Assembly (NCBI GenBank): GCA_009843725.1
Contig: VYCX01000564.1
Coordinates: 1 to 6,337 of the forward strand
DNA length: 6,337 bases
Reading direction: 5' to 3'
Source: Boseongicola sp. SB0675_bin_26
GTDB lineage: Bacteria > Pseudomonadota > Alphaproteobacteria > Rhodobacterales > Rhodobacteraceae
Shown here one piece after another: positions 1 through 6,040 of this stretch (the stretch's first letter is position 1; each line of letters begins with the position of its first letter). Made by a program: the position numbers and the translations under genes. The notes under the pieces were generated by a model. The model made no database searches. It saw only the letters and a program-made list of their open reading frames with translations, and was not told where the DNA came from.

Positions 1-722
1 TACGGCTTCTTCGCGCGCCCGAACACCTTGGCCTCGATCCCGGCCTTCTCGAGCTCCTTCTCCATGTCGGACGTGATCCTGCGGATCACGTCTCCCGACT
101 TGCGCTGAAGCGTTATGAAGCGCCGCATGATCGAGTTGCGCGCCTTGGGATTCAGGACCCGGAACGCGAGATCCTCGAGCTCCTCGCGCATCGACTGCAT
201 GCCCATCCGGCCTGCGAGCGGCGCATAGATGTCCATGGTCTCTCGCGCCTTCTGCTGCTGCTTTTCCCGCGACATGGCCCGGATGGTACGCATGTTGTGG
301 AGCCGGTCGGCGAGCTTGACGAGGATCACGCGCAGATCCTTCGACATCGCGATGAACAGCTTGCGGAAGTTCTCCGCCTGCCTGCTCTCGGACGACGAAA
401 GCTGGAGGTTCGTGAGCTTCGTGACGCCATCGACCAGCCCGGCGATCTCGGCGCCGAACTCGCTCTCGACCTCCTCGTAGGTCGATCGCGTGTCCTCGAT
501 CGTGTCGTGGAGCAGCGCCGTGACGATGGTGGCGTCATCCAGCTGCTGCTCGGTCAGGATCGCCGCGACCGCGACCGGATGCGTGAAATAGGGCTCGCCC
601 GATTGCCGGCTCTTTCCCTCATGCATGCGCTGGCCATATGCATAGGCCCGGCCGATCAGGTCAGTGTCGGTCTTGGGGTTGTAGTTCTGGACCAGCGCGA
701 TGAGGTCGTCGGTGGTGAGCAT
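1..722 (-). CDS. spoT: RelA/SpoT-family (p)ppGpp synthetase/hydrolase, N-terminal part (runs off left edge)
   Basis: This is the first 240 codons of a Rel/SpoT stringent-response enzyme, which makes ppGpp from GTP/GDP and ATP and hydrolyses it in the cytoplasm. The hydrolase (HD) domain fills most of the visible part. I see YFTHPV (His48), LLHDTIEDT (His72, Asp73, Glu76, Asp77) and ADRLHNMRT (Asp139), matching the metal-binding and catalytic residues of the Rel family hydrolase centre, so hydrolysis should be intact. YAPLAGRMGM (166-175) marks the passage toward the synthetase domain, which lies mostly beyond the window, so synthetase activity cannot be judged. The ATG at 720-722 is preceded by a GGGGGA ribosome site and begins MLTTDDLIALV, a normal family start. 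It lies 28 bases downstream of rpoZ, consistent with one operon. Alphaproteobacteria usually carry one bifunctional enzyme, variously named rel, relA or spoT; the symbol is chosen on that basis. Confidence 0.95.
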   Translation of the reverse strand, partial: MLTTDDLIALVQNYNPKTDTDLIGRAYAYGQRMHEGKSRQSGEPYFTHPVAVAAILTEQQLDDATIVTALLHDTIEDTRSTYEEVESEFGAEIAGLVDGVTKLTNLQLSSSESRQAENFRKLFIAMSKDLRVILVKLADRLHNMRTIRAMSREKQQQKARETMDIYAPLAGRMGMQSMREELEDLAFRVLNPKARNSIMRRFITLQRKSGDVIRRITSDMEKELEKAGIEAKVFGRAKKP

Positions 723-750
723 CCGGTCCCCCCGAGGGCAGCGCCAACCC

Positions 751-1107
751 CTATTGCCGCTCCTGGGCGTCTTCCATCAGCGCGCGCAGCAGCTTCTCCT
801 CGCTGAGGTCGTCATCCGCAGGCGCGTCGTCATCCGCTCCCATGAGCAGGGCCATGGAGTCCTCTTCCGGCTCGTCCACCTCGATCTGGGTCTGGTGCGA
901 CTCGATCATGCGCTCGTGCAGGTCTTCCGAGGACTGGGTTTCCTCCGCGATCTCGCGCAGCGACACGACAGGGTTCTTGTCGTTGTCCCGGTCCACCGTA
1001 AGGGGAGCGCCCGTCGAGATCTCGCGCGCGCGGTGCGACGCGATCATCACGAGGTCGAACCGGTTCGGAACCTTGTCAACACAGTCCTCTACCGTCACGC
1101 GGGCCAT
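751..1107 (-). CDS. rpoZ: DNA-directed RNA polymerase subunit omega
   Basis: This encodes omega, the small RNA polymerase subunit that helps fold and dock the beta-prime subunit and, in proteobacteria, contributes to the ppGpp-binding site. The 118-residue product starts [20 protein letters not shown], continues with the ASHRAREI helix and the [16 protein letters not shown] segment, and ends in an acidic tail with SEEKLLRAL; this is the usual length and layout for alphaproteobacterial omega. The open frame extends upstream to 1338, but the ATG at 1105-1107 is chosen because the family signature starts exactly there and a GGAG (1114-1117) sits 6 bases ahead. The upstream extension is unlike protein. 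The stop is 28 bases before the SpoT start, giving the common rpoZ-spoT pairing, which couples the polymerase with its alarmone supply. Confidence 0.97.
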   Translation of the reverse strand: MARVTVEDCVDKVPNRFDLVMIASHRAREISTGAPLTVDRDNDKNPVVSLREIAEETQSSEDLHERMIESHQTQIEVDEPEEDSMALLMGADDDAPADDDLSEEKLLRALMEDAQERQ

Positions 1108-1141
1108 AAGGATCTCCGTCTGGAATGAAGTCGGTGAGTCA

Positions 1142-1169
1142 GGTATGGCTTCCCGGCGCGAAAGACAAG
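1142..1169 (-). promoter_or_regulatory. Candidate promoter for rpoZ-spoT
   Basis: Read on the minus strand, CTTGTC (1169-1164) and CATACC (1147-1142) are separated by 16 bases and would start a transcript about 25-30 bases before the rpoZ ATG. The -35 is reasonable and the -10 is weak. The location between the divergent genes is the main support. Confidence 0.25.
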
Positions 1170-1287
1170 CGGAATCTGCATGAGCACGTCCCGCCGCCGA
1201 GCGCATGTTACGGAAAGTTGACCGGACCGGCGGTTGCATTTGCCGCCCGACAGTCGGAAGGTCGGAGCAGGCCGGATCGACCTGACG

Positions 1288-1305
1288 ATTCATCTGACAA
1301 TGAAT
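1288..1305. repeat. Inverted repeat ATTCAT-6-ATGAAT upstream of the NYN gene
   Basis: A perfect 6-base inverted repeat with a 6-base spacer lies 38 bases before the NYN start, in the gap between the divergent genes. It could be an operator half-site pair or a small leader hairpin. CTGAC also occurs twice here (1282-1286 and 1294-1298). The short length means chance is possible. Confidence 0.3.
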
Positions 1306-1342
1306 TTCTTCCGGCCCGAATCCTAATGGAAAGGACAAGCAG

Positions 1343-1897
1343 ATGTTCTACAAGGACGAACGGCTTGCTCTGTTGATCGACGGGGCGAATCTCTATGCCG
1401 CGACGAAGGCGCTGGGATTCGACATCGACTACAAGCTGCTGCGCCAGGAGTTCATGCGCCGCGGCAAGCTGCTGCGCGCGTTCTATTACACCGCGCTCCT
1501 GGAGAACGAGGAGTACTCCCCGATCCGGCCGCTGGTGGACTGGCTCCACTACAACGGATTCGCCATGGTGACGAAGCCGGCGAAGGAGTTCACCGACAGC
1601 CAGGGCCGTCGCAGGGTGAAGGGGAACATGGACATCGAGCTTACGGTCGATGCCATGGAGATCGCGCCGCATGTCGATCACATCGTGCTGTTTTCCGGAG
1701 ACGGCGACTTCCGGCCGCTGGTCGAAAGCCTGCAGCGCCAGGGCGTGCGGGTGTCCGTCGTCTCGACGATCCGTTCGCAGCCGCCGATGATCGCCGACGA
1801 GCTGCGCCGCCAGACCGACAACTTCATCGAGCTTGACGAATTGAAGGACGTCATCGGACGCCAGCCCCGCGAACCTCACGACCGCGCCGAGGAGTGA
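1343..1897 (+). CDS. NYN domain protein (LabA/DUF88-like putative ribonuclease)
   Basis: The 184-residue product is a single NYN domain, a PIN-like nuclease fold that probably acts on RNA in the cytoplasm. The acidic metal-binding residues are in place: Asp13 in [11 protein letters not shown], Asp97 in [13 protein letters not shown], and Asp120/Asp122 in LFSGDGDF. The closing helix reads [17 protein letters not shown], as in LabA-like proteins. The ATG at 1343 has AAGGA 7 bases ahead; another ATG at 1326 is out of frame. It is transcribed away from rpoZ-spoT. From memory, NYN genes are often found beside folK/rpoZ/rel in Rhodobacterales, so this is probably a core neighbour rather than cargo. 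No substrate is established, and the nuclease role is inferred from the fold. The last 12 or so residues are hydrophilic and probably disordered. Confidence 0.9.
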   Translation: MFYKDERLALLIDGANLYAATKALGFDIDYKLLRQEFMRRGKLLRAFYYTALLENEEYSPIRPLVDWLHYNGFAMVTKPAKEFTDSQGRRRVKGNMDIELTVDAMEIAPHVDHIVLFSGDGDFRPLVESLQRQGVRVSVVSTIRSQPPMIADELRRQTDNFIELDELKDVIGRQPREPHDRAEE

Positions 1898-1952
1898 CGC
1901 ACCCGGCGCCGTCCCGGCATTGAAGCGAAACAGGATTCCAACGGGCGTCCAT

Positions 1953-2250
1953 GGCCCTGCGGCCGACCTCCTGGAAGAGCCGGTTTCCCTGAGCAAGATC
2001 TCGCCAGCCGCGCTGCAACGTCGGTAGGGCGGTCAACGCGCCATGTGGAGCCGGAAAGGAAGTTGTTCCGCATTTCCAGTGGCGCCCGCAGTTGCGAGAC
2101 CCGAATGACGAAATGGTTCTCGAGGCCGCGGTGAACGGTCGGACGCACGGGCTCGTCACCTTCAACTCCGGGCACTTCAACGATCCCGCGCAACAGTTTG
2201 GAATCGTGCTGATGACGCCCCAGGATGCGCTGAAGAGGATTGGACCATGA
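1953..2250 (+). pseudogene. Broken PIN-family toxin (COG2402-like), 3' part
   Basis: The frame ending at the TGA 2248-2250 reads FQWRPQLRDPNDEMVLEAAV (from 2074), then GLVTFNSGHF and FGIVLMTPQDALKRI. This is the C-terminal half of the 'putative toxin component, PIN family' proteins, which are RNases in toxin-antitoxin pairs; the DP-DDEMVLEA and T-N-HF motifs carry conserved acidic/polar residues of the PIN site. That frame has no family-like sequence before about 2062. Upstream, a different frame (about 1953-2027) gives LLEEPVSLSKISPAALQRR and then a stop, plausibly the preceding part of the same protein and implying a frameshift around 2020-2060. The N-terminal strand with the first catalytic Asp is not found, so the gene is truncated and inactive. 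The C-terminal identification is firm; the upstream join is tentative. Confidence 0.65.
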
Positions 2251-2340
2251 AACAGGGTGCCTCGTGAACGTTGCAGCCGCCTGTTGTCCGGACGAGCGCC
2301 AGAGCGAACCGAACCGACGGGCAGCCTGGAACGAACTGAA
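2247..2340 (+). pseudogene. Probable dead antitoxin start overlapping the PIN toxin
   Basis: The ATG at 2247-2249 overlaps the toxin TGA as ATGA, the usual translational coupling of a two-gene toxin-antitoxin unit. The frame reads MKQGAS and then hits TGA (2265-2267), after which the same frame continues TLQPPVV and later DGQ. Ribbon-helix-helix partners of this toxin group, as I remember them, start much like MKQxxS-(aromatic)-TLRLP, so the TGA sits where an aromatic codon would be expected. The rest is too diverged to follow, and the right boundary is arbitrary. The identity is inferred from position plus a very short match. Confidence 0.35.
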
Positions 2341-2801
2341 TGAAGCTCTTGCAATCATTGAACGGAAACTGACCAGATGCCTGTCGCGTTTGTTGACCAG
2401 ACGCACGTCCGAACGCGGCACGGGAGGAAGCTGGCCTGGCCCTTGAGATGCTGCGCCAAGTCCAACAGAACCACTTTGGGCAGCGCATTGCGATCCAGGC
2501 AAGGGGGCACCCTGAAAGGCAAGGATCGCGATTCGGAATTCGGGCAAATGGGGGAGTTCTTCCGGGCCGGAACGCCGAAATCGATGCCTGCACCTTCAGG
2601 CTTTCGGGTGCACTGGGTTCCGTTGTCCGCTCAACAACGCTGAACTTGCAACGGTCGCCATGAGGCGGGCATGCAAGTTGGAGGGTCGTCACAACTGAAC
2701 TTGTGCGATGGATGGTCGGATCTTCACGTCCCGCAATTCGCATTGTCGAGGAGCTTGCGTTGTGAATCCGTAAACTGTCCCGACGTCGGAAACTCGAAAC
2801 C
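2341..2801. other. Stretch without a supportable gene
   Basis: Open frames exist on both strands here (for example 2377-2643 plus and 2177-2803 minus), but none shows a recognisable domain, a convincing ribosome site or protein-like composition. They overlap one another, as expected by chance in GC-rich DNA. The stretch may be decayed sequence continuing from the dead toxin-antitoxin pair, or an untranslated/regulatory region. The only structure I see is the repeat cluster at 2640-2703. Confidence 0.6.
2640..2703. repeat. Alternating AACTTG / CAAGTT repeats with nested stem-loop
   Basis: AACTTGCA (2643-2650) is perfectly complementary to TGCAAGTT (2672-2679), and inside the loop CGCC (2656-2659) can pair with GGCG (2664-2667) around ATGA. 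The middle arm CAAGTT (2674-2679) is also complementary to AACTTG at 2698-2703. The first and third arms are direct repeats, CTGAACTTG at 2640-2648 and 2695-2703. Two mutually exclusive hairpins are therefore possible. No T-run follows, so it is not a simple terminator. Confidence 0.45.
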
Positions 2802-2969
2802 ATGAAGCCCCGCCGTGCCTTGCGCAGCGGCGCTTCTCCTTTCCGGCGATTGCCGTTGGAGCGCCAGCGACGGGTGAGTGCCCAGGTTCCTCCCGTTCAG
2901 GCTATCCGCGTCCAGTCGATCTGGTCGGACGAGCCTCTTGCAAAATTATGGGGACTTTTCGTTGACTGA
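2802..2969 (+). CDS. Doubtful 55-residue ORF upstream of the porin
   Basis: An ATG at 2802-2804 opens a frame of 55 codons ending at TGA 2967-2969. The product starts MKPRRALRSGASPFRRLP, is strongly basic in its first half and ends SIWSDEPLAKLWGLFVD. I do not recognise it. There is no good ribosome site; only a weak GGAAA lies about a dozen bases ahead. It could be a small protein, a leader peptide, or chance. The start of the AT-richer porin promoter region coincides with its end. Confidence 0.15.
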   Translation: MKPRRALRSGASPFRRLPLERQRRVSAQVPPVQAIRVQSIWSDEPLAKLWGLFVD

Positions 2970-3016
2970 CAAATACGCAGCATGTTGCGGCTTATCAGTT
3001 CTATTTGCACCATATT

Positions 3017-3044
3017 TTGTATGACGGACAGCCCGAGGGATAAT
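3017..3044 (+). promoter_or_regulatory. Candidate porin promoter
   Basis: GATAAT (3039-3044) matches five of six bases of the sigma-70-type -10 consensus. TTGTAT (3017-3022), 16 bases upstream, could be a weak -35. The start point would be near 3051, leaving a leader of roughly 95 bases before the porin ATG. The surrounding 200 bases are distinctly more AT-rich than the flanking genes, as expected for a promoter. Confidence 0.35.
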
Positions 3045-3047
3045 CCC
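3037..3047. promoter_or_regulatory. Palindrome GGGATAATCCC over the candidate -10
   Basis: A perfect 5+1+5 palindrome coincides with the GATAAT -10 box, so a protein bound here would block or modulate the promoter. It could equally form a short hairpin. Operator function is inferred from position alone. Confidence 0.3.
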
Positions 3048-3063
3048 CTTCTTCTTCCGGTTA

Positions 3064-3077
3064 GCATGAATTCATGC
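3064..3077. promoter_or_regulatory. 14-bp perfect palindrome GCATGAATTCATGC in the porin leader
   Basis: This perfect 14-base palindrome is flanked by CCGG at 3057-3060 and 3077-3080, giving an interrupted outer symmetry. It lies about 20 bases downstream of the candidate -10 and 67 bases before the porin ATG. It could be a regulator-binding site or, in the mRNA, a dimerisation or stem element. The factor is unknown. Confidence 0.35.
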
Positions 3078-3144
3078 CGGTCAAGGCCAATTGAAACTCT
3101 GAATTTCCTGCCAACACAAACGATAGATCAGAAAGAGGGAAATC

Positions 3145-4008
3145 ATGAAAAGGATTCTTCTAACATCGACCGCGCTCGTAATGTCGGCGGGCATCGCAGC
3201 CGCCGAGCCGGAGGTTGGCGGTGACGGCCTTATGGGCGTGATCAGTAAGGCCGCAAACAATGATGGCGATATCACGTTCACCAGCCGTGTTCGTGCCACC
3301 ATCAAGGCTTCCGGCGAGACGGACAACGGCCTGATGTTCGGCGGCGAGTTTGGCGTTCACGACGCCGTTGGCGCCAAGGACGGCCAAAACGGCAGTGTCT
3401 TCGTCCAAGGCCCGTTCGGCAAGTTCAGCATGGGCGACGTCAACTCGGCTGCAAAAACGGCCGTTGGCAATGCGGGCGGCGTTGGCCTGACCGGTCTGGA
3501 TGACCTGAACGAAGTCAAGTACATCGGCAAGGCGCACAAGCCATCGGCACTCTGGAGCTACGACATGGGTGCGCTTTCGCTGTACGCTTCGTCTGACAAC
3601 CCCGGGCCGTCCGATGACACGGTGGTGAGCGGAGCCCTGTCCTACAGCATCGGCGAAGTTACGGCTGCTGCCGGCGTCGAAAGGGCAGGCGACATGCAAA
3701 TCGTTGCCGCGAGCGTAAGCGCTTCACTCGGCGATGCATCGGTCAAGTTGGTCTACGGTTCCTATGACGACGGCATGGCAGGCAGCGACAATGTGGATTC
3801 CTACAGTGCGTCAGCGTCGTTCAACACCGGCATGGCCACCTTCTCGGCCTTCACTTCGGGCAACTCGAAAGGCGTGGACGGCCAGGACCACTTCGGCATC
3901 GGCGCATCGTTCGACTTGGGCGGCGGCGCCTCGATAGTGGGCGGCTTCGTTGACGGCGACAGCCTGAGCGACGGCAGCTTCGATCTTGGCATCTCGATGA
4001 GCTTCTAG
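3145..4008 (+). CDS. Outer-membrane porin, Rhodobacter type
   Basis: The 287-residue product is a trimeric-type general diffusion porin of the outer membrane. It begins with a signal peptide (MKRILLTSTALVMSAG, cleavage expected after AAA20, before EPEV) and ends GISMSF, the terminal Phe being the usual BAM recognition signal. Between these lie alternating beta-strand segments typical of a 16-strand barrel. FTSRVRATIKASGETDNGL (45-63) and FGKFSMGDVNSAAKTAVG (91-108) followed by GVGLTGLDDLNEVKYIG match Rhodobacter-family strand and constriction-loop regions. The mature length of about 267 is slightly short, suggesting trimmed loops. AGAGGGA-type ribosome site (3134-3140) lies just before the ATG. 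Acidic residues (Asp/Glu) dominate the loops. The downstream lipoprotein gene follows after 68 bases with no clear terminator between, so the two may be co-expressed. The transported solute cannot be read from sequence. Confidence 0.9.
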   Translation: MKRILLTSTALVMSAGIAAAEPEVGGDGLMGVISKAANNDGDITFTSRVRATIKASGETDNGLMFGGEFGVHDAVGAKDGQNGSVFVQGPFGKFSMGDVNSAAKTAVGNAGGVGLTGLDDLNEVKYIGKAHKPSALWSYDMGALSLYASSDNPGPSDDTVVSGALSYSIGEVTAAAGVERAGDMQIVAASVSASLGDASVKLVYGSYDDGMAGSDNVDSYSASASFNTGMATFSAFTSGNSKGVDGQDHFGIGASFDLGGGASIVGGFVDGDSLSDGSFDLGISMSF

Positions 4009-4027
4009 TCCGCCCTTCAACCTTCAT

Positions 4028-4043
4028 GCGGGCCAAGACCCGC
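4028..4043 (+). other. Short hairpin between porin and lipoprotein genes
   Basis: GCGGG (4028-4032) and CCCGC (4039-4043) form a 5-bp stem with a 6-base loop, 20 bases after the porin stop. No T-run follows, so it is unlikely to terminate efficiently. It could protect the 3' end of a processed porin message or slightly reduce read-through into the lipoprotein gene. Confidence 0.35.
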
Positions 4044-4076
4044 GAAACAGAAAATGCTTAGCAAGGAGCAAAGCAA

Positions 4077-5663
4077 ATGAACTCGAACTTGAAACTATTG
4101 CCGGCTGCCCTGCTTGTGGCAGTGCTGGCAATGGCAGGCTGCGGAGGGGGCGGCAGCGGCGAAACGACGACGGAGCCCACTGAACCCACTGAGCCGGCGC
4201 CACCGGCATCTGTCGAGCAGCTTTCGCTGGACATTCAGGCCGCTGAAAACAAGGCAATGACAGCCAAAGCCAAGGCTGAAGGTGCCCTGAAAAGCGCAAT
4301 GAAGTACGACGATATGCTGATGACGACAGAAGTCGCTGGCGATTCCGGGGCCGCGATGATGGCCGCTCAGGCAATCCTGAAGGCTGAGATGGATGTTGCA
4401 ACGGCTCTTACGGATGCCGAGGCAGCCTTGACGGCCGCCGAGGCCGCTCAGATGAAAGTCATGGAGCTTCCCGAGAATCATCCGCATAAGGCCACGCTGA
4501 TGACGTCGGCCGACCGTGCGGTCGAGAATGCCGAAATGTACGTTGACGATATCAAGGACATCAGCACAGGCGTTGAACTGGAAGCTGCCGTTGCGTTGGT
4601 CGTGGGCACTGACAAGAAAGGGACCCCGCGGTCCATAGCCAATACGGTTGGCGAAGCCATCGCCGGTGCGCTAGCGCAGGCCAATACAGCGCGGCATCCG
4701 CATACCACAACTGGACCAGCCGCCGAAATTATCGCAGCGCACAAGCTTGTCATGGACGACTCCAGAGGCAACACTTGGGAAGAGATCGTCATGAACCGTG
4801 GCGGTAGTGTCGTGCGCATGCCGATCGGCAGCAGCAACGCGGGTGTGAAAGTTTCCTCGGTTGCCGGCATGGAGACGGCGAAGCTTTGGGCTGATGCGAC
4901 CCAACGGCCGAGCGAAGGCGCTGATGGCGTTGCGGTCTCAGATGCCGCTAGCTACATGGGCATTCCGGGGACCGTCCATTGCCTCGGGACTGACTGCAAA
5001 GTTACTGGCGGAAAGCTGGATGGTAGCTGGTACTTCGCGCCAACTGCCCCGGCCACCCACTGGGTTCGTAACACGGACAATGCAACACGCGTGGCCATGC
5101 CCTATGTGGCTGATTCCATATACGTAACGTACGGGCATTGGCTGTCCGTTAGCGGCGAGGACTGGACCGTCCACACATTTGCCAACTTGTCAGACAGTAC
5201 GACAGCAGGTGCTACGGGCACCGATGCGACTGGCGCATTGGCTGCAGCTGCAGGCTTGGACGGCATTGATGACGGCGACAAGGCGACCTACTCGGGAGGT
5301 GCCGTCGGGATGTCGGTTCGCACGCAGGGCTCGGGCGACAGCAAGACCACCGACAGTGGGCGTTTCACCGCCGATGTCGCACTCAACGCGTCGTTCGGGT
5401 CTTCTCCAACGGTCACAGGCAAAATCACCAATTTCCAAGGTGGAGCCGTCAATCCAAGCTGGGTAGTAAATCTTGGTCAAGCAACGCTCCAAGGGTCTTC
5501 GGCCGCTTCGGGTGTGACGGTAACAGGCGGTCGCGACGGTGCGTGGAACGCCCAGGCTTACGGCACCGACGCCACCAAGCGTCCGACGGGCATCTTTGGT
5601 GGCTTCTCGGCACACTTCTCTGACGGGGATGCAGCCGGAGCTTACGCCACTACTAAAGACTGA
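4077..5663 (+). CDS. Lipoprotein with helical N-region and TbpB-like C-terminal beta-barrel domain
   Basis: The 528-residue product is probably anchored in the outer membrane. A lipoprotein signal ends LAMAGC, with Cys22 as lipidation site, followed by GGGGSG and a TEPTEPTEPAPP linker (32-43). Residues about 45-175 are Ala/Met/Glu/Lys-rich and predicted helical, possibly coiled coil. Residues about 290-528 are beta-rich: GTVHCLGTDCKV with a Cys302/Cys307 pair, TYGHWLSVSG, ATYSGGAVGM, then GRFTADVALNASFG, VTGKITNFQG, WVVNLGQA, GAWNAQAYG and RPTGIFGGFSAHF. That last series follows the pattern of the transferrin-binding-protein-B-like barrel domain (PF01298-type) found in surface lipoproteins. 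AAGGAG lies 8 bases before the ATG. It is downstream of a porin and closed by a strong terminator. The ligand is unknown; the protein may bind a solute or host/surface factor. The lipoprotein call is firm, the barrel homology is from remembered motifs. Confidence 0.85.
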   Translation: MNSNLKLLPAALLVAVLAMAGCGGGGSGETTTEPTEPTEPAPPASVEQLSLDIQAAENKAMTAKAKAEGALKSAMKYDDMLMTTEVAGDSGAAMMAAQAILKAEMDVATALTDAEAALTAAEAAQMKVMELPENHPHKATLMTSADRAVENAEMYVDDIKDISTGVELEAAVALVVGTDKKGTPRSIANTVGEAIAGALAQANTARHPHTTTGPAAEIIAAHKLVMDDSRGNTWEEIVMNRGGSVVRMPIGSSNAGVKVSSVAGMETAKLWADATQRPSEGADGVAVSDAASYMGIPGTVHCLGTDCKVTGGKLDGSWYFAPTAPATHWVRNTDNATRVAMPYVADSIYVTYGHWLSVSGEDWTVHTFANLSDSTTAGATGTDATGALAAAAGLDGIDDGDKATYSGGAVGMSVRTQGSGDSKTTDSGRFTADVALNASFGSSPTVTGKITNFQGGAVNPSWVVNLGQATLQGSSAASGVTVTGGRDGAWNAQAYGTDATKRPTGIFGGFSAHFSDGDAAGAYATTKD

Positions 5664-5690
5664 CGCAGCCTGAAAGAGCATGAAACCCGG

Positions 5691-5720
5691 AAAGGGCGGC
5701 CTCGCGCCGCCCTTTCTTTT
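5691..5720 (+). terminator. Rho-independent terminator after the lipoprotein gene
   Basis: AAAGGGCGGC (5691-5700) pairs perfectly with GCCGCCCTTT (5706-5715) around the loop CTCGC, giving a 10-bp GC-rich stem, followed by a T-rich run CTTTTT. It starts 28 bases after the lipoprotein stop, so it should end the porin-lipoprotein transcript. There is no matching A-run upstream, so it acts mainly for the plus strand. Confidence 0.92.
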
Positions 5721-5836
5721 TCCGGCCGGCTACGGGACGCGCAGGCCGTACCGACCGCCGCTGTCCACCGAAGGCAATCCTGGACAATGCCACGGGCGCC
5801 CTGACCAGCCCCACGAGAAGCTTGCCAAGAAGATGC

Positions 5837-6040
5837 TCAGGTACCCGCCCAGGGGCCGATCATTGCCAGGAGGCCAGCCGTGCAGACGAGAAGGGATCCC
5901 GAAGCCGCCAGCATGAAGACATCCACGAGATCAGATGCCAGTCCAGGCAAATCGATTTCCCTGCCCGGCCGCACATCCCATCGCGTGCCGCGGTCCCGCA
6001 GTGCCTCCCTCTCGGCGCCGCCGGGGCAGCGCCAGGTCAC
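5837..6040 (-). CDS. Small single-span membrane protein, coupled to the upstream gene
   Basis: Starting from the GTG at 6040-6038, the frame encodes 67 residues ending at TGA 5837-5839. The first 35 residues are charged (GGAEREALRDRGTRWDVRPG), then residues about 39-61 form one hydrophobic segment (VDVFMLAASGSLLVCTAGLL), ending GPWAGT. The GTG overlaps the stop of the mobilisation-like gene as GTGA, the usual sign of translational coupling. I chose this start for that overlap; the same frame stays open further upstream, out of phase with the neighbour. I do not recognise the family. If the neighbour is a conjugation accessory protein, this could be a small membrane partner; chance in GC-rich DNA remains possible. 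Confidence 0.35.
   Translation of the reverse strand: MTWRCPGGAEREALRDRGTRWDVRPGREIDLPGLASDLVDVFMLAASGSLLVCTAGLLAMIGPWAGT

Noticed and set aside
1108..1338. In-frame upstream extension of rpoZ to an ATG at 1338
   Set aside because: The omega family start MARVTVEDC falls at 1107 with its own GGAG; the 77 extra residues look random and cover the divergent promoter region.
1208..1996. 262-codon minus-strand frame
   Set aside because: It is the exact antisense of the NYN gene, which has clear domain motifs; it is a shadow.
2589..2612. Hairpin TGCACC/GGTGCA
   Set aside because: Only 6 bp with a 12-base loop and no T-run or adjacent gene end; not distinguishable from chance.
2377..2663. Overlapping plus-strand frames of 71-88 codons
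   Set aside because: Two frames overlap each other, neither has a ribosome site or a familiar motif.
2177..2803. 208-codon minus-strand frame
   Set aside because: It runs antisense to the PIN remnant, has no recognisable domain and shows Ser/Arg/Pro-rich composition typical of chance frames in GC-rich DNA.
4170..4196. Short tandem repeat in the lipoprotein linker (TEP units)
   Set aside because: Two to three 9-base units encoding a Pro-rich linker; ordinary for lipoprotein tethers and too short to suggest phase variation.
5190..5681. 163-codon minus-strand frame antisense to the lipoprotein gene
   Set aside because: Shadow of a gene with a complete signal, domain pattern, ribosome site and terminator.
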